Of a stretch of 64,000 nt of DNA, positions 52,576 to 61,670 are shown piece by piece. A program made the position numbers and the translations under genes. Under the pieces are notes generated by a model that was given only the letters and a program-made list of their open reading frames with translations, did no database searches and was not told where the DNA came from. The stretch covers positions 1 to 64,000 of the forward strand of contig CAZFPK010000003.1 in NCBI GenBank assembly GCA_964521025.1. The letters run 5' to 3'. This DNA is from DRTC01 sp964521025. Lineage in GTDB: Bacteria > Cloacimonadota > Cloacimonadia > Cloacimonadales > TCS61. Position 1 is the first letter of the stretch. The number at the start of each line of letters is the position of its first letter.

Positions 52576-53505
52576 ATGATCAAAATAAAGGGATTCGAGA
52601 GAAGTAAGAAATGTTCTCGAATTCCAGCAAAAAAAATTATCTTAATAATCACAGCTATCGTATTTTTTCATCTTTTTGGAAGACAACAGACTTACGAAAA
52701 CATAACGATCTTCTCTTCAGATAAAGACACAATATTTGCTCAAAAAATAATCCGAGAGTTTGCATCTGATATTGAAAAATTTCAAAGAAAGATCGGGCTT
52801 TATCCTGATATTCCTGTAAAAATTTATATTGCCGAAGATCAGAAAGATTATCTTTCAAAGATCAATAAGAATATGAAGATAATGGAGTTCAGTCAGGGAT
52901 TTTACAGCAGCAAAACGAATACGATCTATATCAGGAATCCGAAAAAAATAAGAGGTTATTCCAAGATCAGAAAACTTCTGCTGCACGAGTATATTCACCT
53001 TTTCATAAATCAATATTGGAAAAATCCTCCGCTCTGGTTCCATGAAGGAATGGCAGTCTATTTTTCCGATGATTTGAGTTATAATCGAGAATTGAATTTC
53101 ATCAAAAACTATATTTTAGGAAATTCTCTGACTCTCGAAGAAATGAAATTCCGCTACCCGAAAAACCGGATCGAATGGGAATCTTTTTATGCCAAATCCG
53201 CGCTTGCTGTGAAATATCTTTTTGTGAAAAAAAGACGAGAATTTTACGATTTATGGGATAATGCTCTTCCTTCCAAAGATTTCGATAAAGTTTTCCTAAA
53301 AAGTTTTTACTTTACGCCAAAAGACTTTTCCAATTTTTTCGAGGAGTACAGTAAAACGCATTTCCGGGCAGAAATTTTGCTGGCATCGACAGGTATCATC
53401 TGGGGAATTTTACCTTTGATCTTTATTATCGGAGTGATCAGGAGGAAGATCAGGAATCGCAGGATGAAGCGGGATTGGAAGCAGGAGAATGTTTTGGAGG
53501 AGTAA
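52576..53505 (+). CDS. Peptidase MA-like membrane zinc metalloprotease
   Basis: 309-residue gluzincin-type peptidase. HEYIH (HExxH) at residues 137-141 and the third ligand Glu157 in WFHEGMAVYFSDDL are intact. There is an N-terminal hydrophobic helix (about 20-38) and a C-terminal transmembrane helix (IIWGILPLIFIIGVIRR, about 274-291). It is thus membrane-tethered, with the protease part probably in the periplasm. Its substrate is unknown. Coupled to the response regulator gene by a 1-base gap. After it the base composition drops sharply, marking the edge of the BREX island. Confidence 0.88.
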   Translation: MIKIKGFERSKKCSRIPAKKIILIITAIVFFHLFGRQQTYENITIFSSDKDTIFAQKIIREFASDIEKFQRKIGLYPDIPVKIYIAEDQKDYLSKINKNMKIMEFSQGFYSSKTNTIYIRNPKKIRGYSKIRKLLLHEYIHLFINQYWKNPPLWFHEGMAVYFSDDLSYNRELNFIKNYILGNSLTLEEMKFRYPKNRIEWESFYAKSALAVKYLFVKKRREFYDLWDNALPSKDFDKVFLKSFYFTPKDFSNFFEEYSKTHFRAEILLASTGIIWGILPLIFIIGVIRRKIRNRRMKRDWKQENVLEE

Positions 53506-53578
53506 CACAAACAATCCTATTTGTGCAATAGAACAAATTAAGATTATTGTACTCAATTAGCAGTTTGGAAAAAAGTAA

Positions 53579-55816
53579 ATGGAAACTCAAAGCAAAGAAG
53601 CACAAGAAAAGACTGAAAACGACTTCAGAAAAATATCAAATGTCTTCTCTGAAAATAGTTTCAAGCTATTCAGAAAATACTGCAAAACAAATCATATTGA
53701 GTATATTACAGAACTTGTTGATTTTAATTTTTATGAATTATTAAAAACTGGTTTTAATATAACAAAAGCAAGAAAAATAAAAGAACGATTTAAAGAACTT
53801 AATATTAAATCAATTAATGCTTTTGAACAAAAACCAGAAATACGACAAAGTTTAATGACGAAACTAAAAACCGAAAAAGTATCAGAAAATGTTTTATTTC
53901 AATTACCTATTTTCTCAAATAATGAAATCGAAATAAATTATTATGAATTGCATTCTTCATATAAAATGAACGATCCTGTTGATTATTTACTACTCTCAAT
54001 AAGAGCAAAGCATGTTTTAACAATTATGAAAATAAATGTTTTGGGAGAGTTGCTTTTCTTTACACCGAAGCAATTAATGGTAGTAAGAAACTGCGGAAAA
54101 AATACAATCAGAGATTTTCAGGAATCGGTAAAAAAGTATATTCTTACATTGGATAAAGATTTAAGCAATACTTGGAATTCTTTTGATTCTATGATAAAAA
54201 GTTTAATCAATATTAGTGATAGAAATTTAAAAATTTTTAAAAATCGTTTGGGTGTTGGATTGGAAAAACCGCAAACTTTAGAGGATGCTGGAAAGGAGTT
54301 TATGATTTCTAGAGAAAGAACCAGACAAATTTTAAACATAATTACAAAAAAAATTAATAGTGAATCAGTTATTAGTTTGCTCCAACCACTTTGGGATGTA
54401 ATAGATTCAAGTTTAGAGAAATATATCGGTGCAGTTAGTTATGATGATATTGCTTTAGATATGTGCAAAACTTTACATTGGAATATAGATATTGAGGGAC
54501 ATGCTATTGCTGAATTCGTTAGTTATTTTAATAATGAGTATATTATTAATCACCAAAGCAGGATAATTGGTTTTAAAAAAAATGAATGTTTAAAATGCAA
54601 TTTTTTTTGGAATAACTTAATTATTCTTGTAAATGATAAAGGTAAATTATCAATTGATAAAGCTACAGAAAAGATTCTATATTTTTGTAGAATGAATTGT
54701 GCTGAAAAAATGTTTGATAAAAGAATCAACAAGGGAATGATTTATTATTATCTTTGCAATGAAAATAATAAAGAGATCAAATTTGAAAAAGATTTATTGT
54801 ACTCAATAAAAGAATATGAAAGAAAAAAAGATATAGAAAAAAAACAGAAATTAAGAGAAAAAGAATCAACCTTTATTTTAATTGAAGATATTCTAAAAAA
54901 TGCGTCATCATCTATGACTAAAAAAGAAATTAAATCAATATTAGCAATGAAAGGAAAGATATTTAAATATGATATCGCTCCTGTTATCCAAAAATGTGAA
55001 AATATTTTTAATTGGGATATTGGCATTTATAATCACAAAGATAATATTAAAATATCACAAGATTTGATTGAGACAATTTATTTGTATATTTTTAGAGAAT
55101 TTAAAAGGAAAATCCCTTTTCTTACTATACATAAGGTTTTTAATAAATTTAATAATGAGTGTAAATCAGAATTAATACCTTCCGAAATCGCACTCTATTC
55201 AGTTCTAATAATTAATTATAGATACGAATTTACCTTACCCAAATTTCCCACAATTTTCCTTTCGGAAAAATATTCAAATGAAACTATACTTGAAGTTCTT
55301 GAAAAATATTTAATCGAAAAAAAAGAACCAGTTTTTTATGAGAAAATGAAAGATTTTTTTATCAAAGATGTGGGTATAAAAAATAGATCGTTTTATAGAT
55401 ATATAAAAAATGAAAATATAATAAGACTTGCTAATAATATGTTAACACACAAAAATCTATTACCTGATATTATTAAACCAATTGAACATATTAAATCAAA
55501 TGTTAAAGAATACTATATTGAGCCTAATTCAAAAAAACTAAATTCAGTAATCAATATTATAAATTTTATCGAAGATAATAATATAAATCTCTCTGAACAT
55601 CAGAAGAAAATTATTAGTTTATTTCAGGAAAATAATTTTTCAGTTTCTACAATGAGATTAAAGTTATTTTCAAGAATTAACAAATTAAATGGTCAACAAC
55701 TAATAAATAGTATTAATGAAAAATTTATTAAAGAGTTCAATTCAAGGCTTGTAATAACAGAAGAAAGCACAATAAAAATCAATGAAAGATTTCTTGATAA
55801 ATTCGGTTGGCAATAA
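53579..55816 (+). CDS. RNAP alpha-CTD-like / sigma region 4-like protein of the BREX island
   Basis: 745 residues, AT-rich like its downstream neighbours. Residues about 135-185 (YLLLSIRAKHVLTIMKINVLGELL then FTPKQLMVVRNCGKNTIRDFQ) closely follow the RNA polymerase alpha C-terminal helix-hairpin-helix. Residues about 235-260 (TLEDAGKEFMISRERTRQIL) match sigma-70 region 4, the promoter -35-binding helix-turn-helix. The remaining 480 residues are not recognised. It precedes the BrxP-like gene by about 70 bases in the same direction. It may control or sense transcription for the island; that is inference. No ribosome site is obvious. Confidence 0.75.
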   Translation: METQSKEAQEKTENDFRKISNVFSENSFKLFRKYCKTNHIEYITELVDFNFYELLKTGFNITKARKIKERFKELNIKSINAFEQKPEIRQSLMTKLKTEKVSENVLFQLPIFSNNEIEINYYELHSSYKMNDPVDYLLLSIRAKHVLTIMKINVLGELLFFTPKQLMVVRNCGKNTIRDFQESVKKYILTLDKDLSNTWNSFDSMIKSLINISDRNLKIFKNRLGVGLEKPQTLEDAGKEFMISRERTRQILNIITKKINSESVISLLQPLWDVIDSSLEKYIGAVSYDDIALDMCKTLHWNIDIEGHAIAEFVSYFNNEYIINHQSRIIGFKKNECLKCNFFWNNLIILVNDKGKLSIDKATEKILYFCRMNCAEKMFDKRINKGMIYYYLCNENNKEIKFEKDLLYSIKEYERKKDIEKKQKLREKESTFILIEDILKNASSSMTKKEIKSILAMKGKIFKYDIAPVIQKCENIFNWDIGIYNHKDNIKISQDLIETIYLYIFREFKRKIPFLTIHKVFNKFNNECKSELIPSEIALYSVLIINYRYEFTLPKFPTIFLSEKYSNETILEVLEKYLIEKKEPVFYEKMKDFFIKDVGIKNRSFYRYIKNENIIRLANNMLTHKNLLPDIIKPIEHIKSNVKEYYIEPNSKKLNSVINIINFIEDNNINLSEHQKKIISLFQENNFSVSTMRLKLFSRINKLNGQQLINSINEKFIKEFNSRLVITEESTIKINERFLDKFGWQ

Positions 55817-55887
55817 ATTGTTAAAGATAGTTATAGACAGCGAATCAAATAAATTTGATTTTGCTTCAAAAAAAAATAGATAGAGTT

Positions 55888-58245
55888 ATGTATAAAGTAA
55901 AATGGGATAAAGAAAATAATGGGATTATTCTTTCAGATAAAATACCCGATAATCAAGTAATTTCTCCACCAAGACCTGTTTTTTTTGAAGAACTGGACTT
56001 GTTAGGTTTTGATAAATATTGGGGATATCCGAAGTCTGAAGAACCTTTGTTATGGGCAATAGGAAGAAAATACTTTTATAAAGGAGTATTTGTTGCTGAG
56101 GCAAAAGGTGGCAATATTTATAATAAGCCTAATCTTAAAATTGAACATAAAGGCGTGTTAGAACCAATAAATATTAAAAATCTTCTTAAGAAAAATAAAG
56201 TTGCATTAAGTGTTCTTGAAGATGAAGCAATTGATTTTATACAGGATACATATAAGAAATATAAATCAAAAATTGATTATTTTTCAGTTGCTTTTAGCGG
56301 AGGAAAAGATTCTCAAGTAATTCTTGATTTGGTAAGCAGAGTCTTAGCTCCTGATGAATATATTACAATTTTCACAGATACCGATATGGAAATTCTTTTT
56401 ACTTATGATACAATTGCAAGTACAAAAGAAAAATATCAAAGACAATATCCTGATTTTAAATTTTTTATAGCTAAACCAGAAAAAAATGCAGAAGAATATT
56501 GGAAAGAGTTTGGACCACCGAGTAGAATTCATAGATGGTGTTGCTCAGTTTGCAAGACTGTACCATTTGCTCGATTTATCAATAAACTATATAGAGAAAG
56601 CAATCTAAATAATGCTAGAATTATCGTTTTTGAAGGAGTGCGAAGTGAAGAAAGTAACAAAAGAAGGGAATATAGTAGAATCACTAAAAATGTAAAAGGA
56701 ACTTCACAAATTAATGCAGAAATAATTTTAAATTGGAATTTAATAGAAACTCATTTATATCTAATGTATAGAAGCATAAAAATTAATAGAGGATATCGTT
56801 ATGGATTAAAGAGAGTTGGTTGTTCTATTTGTCCCTTTGGATCACCTTGGTCAGAGTATATTCTTTCAAAAATTGCAAAAGAAGAAATTAACCCTTTTTT
56901 GAAAATTATAACTTCCATTGCAGAAGAAGAAGCCAAAGGCATTAATAAAGTAACAGATTTTATAGAAAAGGGACAATGGAAAATAAGGGCAGGTGGAAGA
57001 AACCTTAAATCAAACAACGTAAATCTACATCTGACCGAGTATAATAATTTATTAACAGCAATAATTGAAAATCCAAGAGAGAACATTAGAGAATGGTTAA
57101 AAATTATCGGGGATTGTAAAATAAAATATGATACTGATTCATTTAAAGGAGAAATTGCAACTAACAAAATCACACATTTTAGAAGTATTAAAAAAGAAAA
57201 TAACAAATTTCAAATTCAATTTCAAGTAAATGAAAAAGATAAATTATTATTTAGCAAACTAAAGAAAATTCTTAATAAGACAACATTTTGTATACATTGT
57301 GGAGCGTGTGAAGTTGAGTGTCCTACAGGCGCTTTAAGAGTAAATCCTACTGTAAATATTAACTCGAAAATGTGTAATCATTGTAATAATTGCATTACAT
57401 TTACAGAAAAGGGATGCTTATTGGCAAAATCAATTTCAATTACTGAAGGAGCAGGTAGAATGAATGAAAAAAGGATAGCTACTAGTAAATATCAAACATT
57501 TGGATTGAGAAATGAATGGTTGATAAACTTCATTAATGAGCCAGAGCAATGGATAGAAATGAATAAACTTGGACTTGGCAATAGACAAATACAATCAATG
57601 GTTGCTTGGCTAAAAGATTGTGGGTTGTTAGACAAAACAAAAAATTTAACAGAATTATCGCTTTTATTAAATAAAAAATATAAGAACAATGAGTTGATAT
57701 TGTGGTCTATTATATGGATTAATCTATCCTATAAAGTAAATATCATTAAGTGGTTTTCTTTAAATATCAATTGGGGTGAAAGATTTTCAACTAGAGAATT
57801 AGTGGAATTAATAGTAAGTTATGATTCTAATAGTAAAATTAAAACAACGTCTAATGCAGTAAATTCTTTAGTGAATATGTTTGCTAATTCTCCTTTAAAC
57901 GATAAGTTTAGAATAGGAAAATTAGATAAAAAATCAAATATTCGATATATTTCTAAAATAGGTTCAGATGAAATCCATCAAACGACTATTGCTTATTCTT
58001 TATATAAATATGCTGAACATAAAAAACGCTATAATTTTACTGTTTCTGAGCTTTATCGAAAAGAGTGTGATGGCGGTCCATATAAACAGTTTGGTATTTC
58101 AAAAGAAAAATTTGAGAACATACTTCGGGGTTTACAGGAAAACAGGAACCAAATTGTTAAAGTGGATTTAACTGCAAATCTTGACAATATCTTCTTACGT
58201 GAAGATGTAACTTCAATTGAAGTATTAAAATTATTAACAGAATAA
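55888..58245 (+). CDS. brxP: BrxP-like PAPS reductase-family protein with ferredoxin domain
   Basis: About 785 residues. A PP-loop, FSVAFSGGKDSQVILDLV, followed by FTDTDMEI and HRWCCSVCKTVPFARF, places it in the PAPS reductase/DndC family. About 330 residues on there is a ferredoxin-like double cluster: CIHCGACEVEC then CNHCNNC and a further Cys eight residues later. The N-terminus (SPPRPVFFEELDLLGFDKYWGYP) is a conserved small domain of this group. It is the BrxP of type 4 BREX, where it takes the place of the methylase. ATG 55888 chosen over TTG 55855. Followed by BrxC-like ATPase after 22 bases. Confidence 0.85.
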   Translation: MYKVKWDKENNGIILSDKIPDNQVISPPRPVFFEELDLLGFDKYWGYPKSEEPLLWAIGRKYFYKGVFVAEAKGGNIYNKPNLKIEHKGVLEPINIKNLLKKNKVALSVLEDEAIDFIQDTYKKYKSKIDYFSVAFSGGKDSQVILDLVSRVLAPDEYITIFTDTDMEILFTYDTIASTKEKYQRQYPDFKFFIAKPEKNAEEYWKEFGPPSRIHRWCCSVCKTVPFARFINKLYRESNLNNARIIVFEGVRSEESNKRREYSRITKNVKGTSQINAEIILNWNLIETHLYLMYRSIKINRGYRYGLKRVGCSICPFGSPWSEYILSKIAKEEINPFLKIITSIAEEEAKGINKVTDFIEKGQWKIRAGGRNLKSNNVNLHLTEYNNLLTAIIENPRENIREWLKIIGDCKIKYDTDSFKGEIATNKITHFRSIKKENNKFQIQFQVNEKDKLLFSKLKKILNKTTFCIHCGACEVECPTGALRVNPTVNINSKMCNHCNNCITFTEKGCLLAKSISITEGAGRMNEKRIATSKYQTFGLRNEWLINFINEPEQWIEMNKLGLGNRQIQSMVAWLKDCGLLDKTKNLTELSLLLNKKYKNNELILWSIIWINLSYKVNIIKWFSLNINWGERFSTRELVELIVSYDSNSKIKTTSNAVNSLVNMFANSPLNDKFRIGKLDKKSNIRYISKIGSDEIHQTTIAYSLYKYAEHKKRYNFTVSELYRKECDGGPYKQFGISKEKFENILRGLQENRNQIVKVDLTANLDNIFLREDVTSIEVLKLLTE

Positions 58246-58267
58246 CATGAATTTCAGGAGAGTATAA

Positions 58268-61200
58268 ATGATACGATACAATGAAATTGTGGGACTTAAT
58301 GAATATTTTATGCCTTACTTTGATATTACTAACGAAAGCAAAGATTCTTGGAAATATTTTGTTCAAAATGAAAAATTCAACGATTTATTACGAGGAGTTT
58401 TATTCTCATTAGAGGGAAATATTCAAAAGGATAAAAAATCACTTTGGATACAAGGTACTTATGGTACAGGTAAAAGTTATGCTACTGGTGTTATAAAACA
58501 CTTGCTCTTTGATAAAGACGAGGAAGTAACTGAGTTTATAAACGGTTTCAAAGATGAGCAGTTAAAACATAGAATAATTAATTTCAGAAGAAACAATCGC
58601 GTGTTTCCAGTTTGTCTTAAAGGTGTATCAAATATCACAAATAATAGTTCTTTTTCATTAGTAATTGAAGAAGCAGTAAAAAAATCTTTAAAAGAAAATG
58701 GAATACAAGTAAAAACAAAGTCGGATTTTGAAAAAGTTATAAATCAAATAAAAGAAAATCCATTAAATATTGATTGGGATAAAAATATTCAGGAGAATCC
58801 TGAATTGAGAATGTATGCAAAAAATACAAAAAATTTGTTAACTCTTCTTGAAAATTATGATAAAAAAGTATTATTGATATTAGAAGATATGTCATCAAAA
58901 ACTCAAGTTCATTTTTCACATGAAAAAATAGAAGACTGGCTTATTCAAATTATTCAGGAATTAAAAGAACAAAAAATCGTTAAACATTTAATTATTTATT
59001 GGGATGAATTTACATCAGTTTTAGAACTTCAAAATAGTGGAATATTATTGGCAAAATTACAGGATATTGCTGAATTATCTGAAAAACATGGAATCTTCCT
59101 TTATGTTGTAAGTCATCGAAGACCCCAACAAGCAAAAATTGATCAAGAGGATATGGAACACATACTGGGAAGATTTGAGCAATTGGATTATTCGATGGAA
59201 CCCATTACTACCTACCATATAATCAGTGCAGCTATTCAAAAAAAAGATATTGGTTTATGGAGAGAAATTTGTAGTACAAATTATCCAAAGATCGAAAGTA
59301 TTATTAAACGAATTTCTGGAGATGAAGGAAGCTCTGTCATCGAAACAATAAAAGAATTATTCCCTATTCATCCTTATACAGCTTATCTTGCTACATTTAT
59401 TTCTCGGTATATTGGTTCAACAGAAAGAAGTATTTTTAATTTTCTTTATGATGAAGAAAATGGTTTCAAAAAATTCATTGCAAACAATCCAACTGGTGGA
59501 AATGGCACTTTTTTAACATCCAATTACCTATTTGATTTTTTCATAACGGAGTTTGAAAAAAAATTAGATCAGAGATTTTCATCTGTTTTAGATAAATACA
59601 TTCTTCACAAAAAAACTGTAGAAGAAAAAGAAAATAACTTCATCGGAATTTTTAAGGGTGTTTTGCTACTCAATATTTTATATAAAGTAATAAGTGTAGG
59701 TGAATTAAAATTCAGCTTTGTAGCACCTAATATTGACAATATAAAAGGCATATTTATTGGAACAGAATTTGAACAATTTGTTGATAATTGTTTAGATTTT
59801 TTGAATGAGAATCAAATAATCTCAAGAAATCCTGATAATTTATTTTTAGTAGAAAATACAATATTACCCCATAGAGATATTGAACAAGAAAAAGAGAATA
59901 TTCGAGGAAGATACGATACTGTTGATAAAATTCTTAGCGATAAACAAAAAGATGAGTTAATTAGTAATGTAACATCACTTATAATAAGGGATAATGAATT
60001 TATAATATTAGATGCTTGTTTACCGGAACATTTGTTAAAAAATAAACTAAGTAAGATATTCAAAAGCGCTTTCAGCTTACATATTTTAGCATTTATTGCA
60101 AAGCAACCACAAGATATTGTAAAAGTAAAAAAAACAATTACTAATATAACAACTGAAAACTTATTTCAAAATATAATTTATATTGTTTTTGATGATATTT
60201 TATGTCAGGATATAATTGAGAAATACCTTTATTACAATGCCAGTGCCATTGTAGCAAATAGACACAATTATAAAGAAGAACAGCATGCTAATATCCGATA
60301 TGCAGAAAAATTGATAGATCAATGGATTAATTCCGCAAAAGCAAGTATGATTAAATGGTTTATTGCAAATGATAATGAGAATAATTTTCGCTCCGGAAAA
60401 GTATTATTATCAGATTTATCTGAAGTTGTAAATCAAGATCTATCATTATCAATTTTTAAATCTGGGATTGATAACCTTAAAGAATCAAAAAGAAATTACA
60501 ATGTCTGGAAATACTCAATGGCAAAATCTTCAGTTGATAATTTCCTATTTGCTCCTAATCTCGATTATATTGAACTAAGAACTTCTTCTGCTCCTTCTAA
60601 ATTTAATAGAGAGATTTTAAAAAATAATTTAGGGCAGTATATTGTTCAAAATAATTTAAATTTTCAGCATAATGCTGATTCAGATCATCCTTTGATTAAA
60701 ATGTCTCATGAGATAAATATAAAGATAAATAAAACAAACGGAGAGATCTTTAATTTAGGTGATACATTACAATTTCTTACAGAAGCTCCTTTTGGTTTAT
60801 ATCCCAGTATGATTCATATGGCAACATTAGGTTTCTTAATGAGAAAATATATCAGCAAACTATATGAAGCTGGAACCGGTAAACCAATAGAAAAAGAAAT
60901 TATGAGGGACAAAGTAGTTTTCATGTTTGAATATTGGTGTAATCATAAAATAAGTAGCGGAAATAAACTTGAAGTCAGATTGGGAACTATGGAAGAAAAG
61001 GAATTAATTTCTGTATTATGCGAAATTTTTGGATTTAATAAAAAAGAAAGTCTAAATTCTACAAGGTGGGCAATTCGAGAATGGATTAAATCCTCTGCAC
61101 TTTTTCCTCTTTGGGTATTCAAATTAGATGATAGTGTCTCAGAGACAACCAAAATGGCTATTGAGCAAATTGTATTTTTAGTTGAATCTATTGATCGTGA

Positions 61201-61660
61201 TTTTACTCAAGAAAATATAAAAGAAGCATTGGAAATCATTAATGGTGCAAAAACTGATTTGTCCTTATTAATTCCTAAGTATACTTTATGTGAATCCCTC
61301 TTTATTAATTGGTTAAAGCAAGTTGAAGATATTTCACTAAAGGAAAAAGAATTCAAAGAAATAATAGCATTTATTAGGGAAAATATGCCCGAGGAAATTG
61401 GAGTAGCATCTTGGACTGAAGATAATGTAAGAGAAGTTGCTTTAAGATGGCAAATTAGAAAACCCCAGAAACCTAGTTATACAGAAGAGATTGATGGGGA
61501 TGTTATTACAATTAAATTTACAACAGCAACGGAAGAGAAGAAAGAGGACATTATTAGTAAAATAAAGAATTATTCTGGCGATTTAAGAAAATTATTAATT
61601 AAAATTGTCAAAGAACATGATGTTTTTTTAAACATATTATATAAATATTTAAAAAAGTAA
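58268..61660 (+). CDS. brxC: BrxC/PglY-like P-loop ATPase
   Basis: 1130-residue ATPase, the largest protein of BREX systems. Walker A GTYGTGKSY (63-71) and Walker B HLIIYWDEFTSVL with Asp246-Glu247 are intact. The rest is helical and diverse, as in BrxC/PglY. An AGGAGAG lies just before the ATG at 58268. It is between the BrxP-like and PglZ genes, the order expected of type 4 BREX. BrxC is an AAA-type motor thought to act on DNA with PglZ. The PglZ gene begins 11 bases after its stop. Confidence 0.88.
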   Translation: MIRYNEIVGLNEYFMPYFDITNESKDSWKYFVQNEKFNDLLRGVLFSLEGNIQKDKKSLWIQGTYGTGKSYATGVIKHLLFDKDEEVTEFINGFKDEQLKHRIINFRRNNRVFPVCLKGVSNITNNSSFSLVIEEAVKKSLKENGIQVKTKSDFEKVINQIKENPLNIDWDKNIQENPELRMYAKNTKNLLTLLENYDKKVLLILEDMSSKTQVHFSHEKIEDWLIQIIQELKEQKIVKHLIIYWDEFTSVLELQNSGILLAKLQDIAELSEKHGIFLYVVSHRRPQQAKIDQEDMEHILGRFEQLDYSMEPITTYHIISAAIQKKDIGLWREICSTNYPKIESIIKRISGDEGSSVIETIKELFPIHPYTAYLATFISRYIGSTERSIFNFLYDEENGFKKFIANNPTGGNGTFLTSNYLFDFFITEFEKKLDQRFSSVLDKYILHKKTVEEKENNFIGIFKGVLLLNILYKVISVGELKFSFVAPNIDNIKGIFIGTEFEQFVDNCLDFLNENQIISRNPDNLFLVENTILPHRDIEQEKENIRGRYDTVDKILSDKQKDELISNVTSLIIRDNEFIILDACLPEHLLKNKLSKIFKSAFSLHILAFIAKQPQDIVKVKKTITNITTENLFQNIIYIVFDDILCQDIIEKYLYYNASAIVANRHNYKEEQHANIRYAEKLIDQWINSAKASMIKWFIANDNENNFRSGKVLLSDLSEVVNQDLSLSIFKSGIDNLKESKRNYNVWKYSMAKSSVDNFLFAPNLDYIELRTSSAPSKFNREILKNNLGQYIVQNNLNFQHNADSDHPLIKMSHEINIKINKTNGEIFNLGDTLQFLTEAPFGLYPSMIHMATLGFLMRKYISKLYEAGTGKPIEKEIMRDKVVFMFEYWCNHKISSGNKLEVRLGTMEEKELISVLCEIFGFNKKESLNSTRWAIREWIKSSALFPLWVFKLDDSVSETTKMAIEQIVFLVESIDRDFTQENIKEALEIINGAKTDLSLLIPKYTLCESLFINWLKQVEDISLKEKEFKEIIAFIRENMPEEIGVASWTEDNVREVALRWQIRKPQKPSYTEEIDGDVITIKFTTATEEKKEDIISKIKNYSGDLRKLLIKIVKEHDVFLNILYKYLKK

Positions 61661-61670
61661 TAAATCGATT

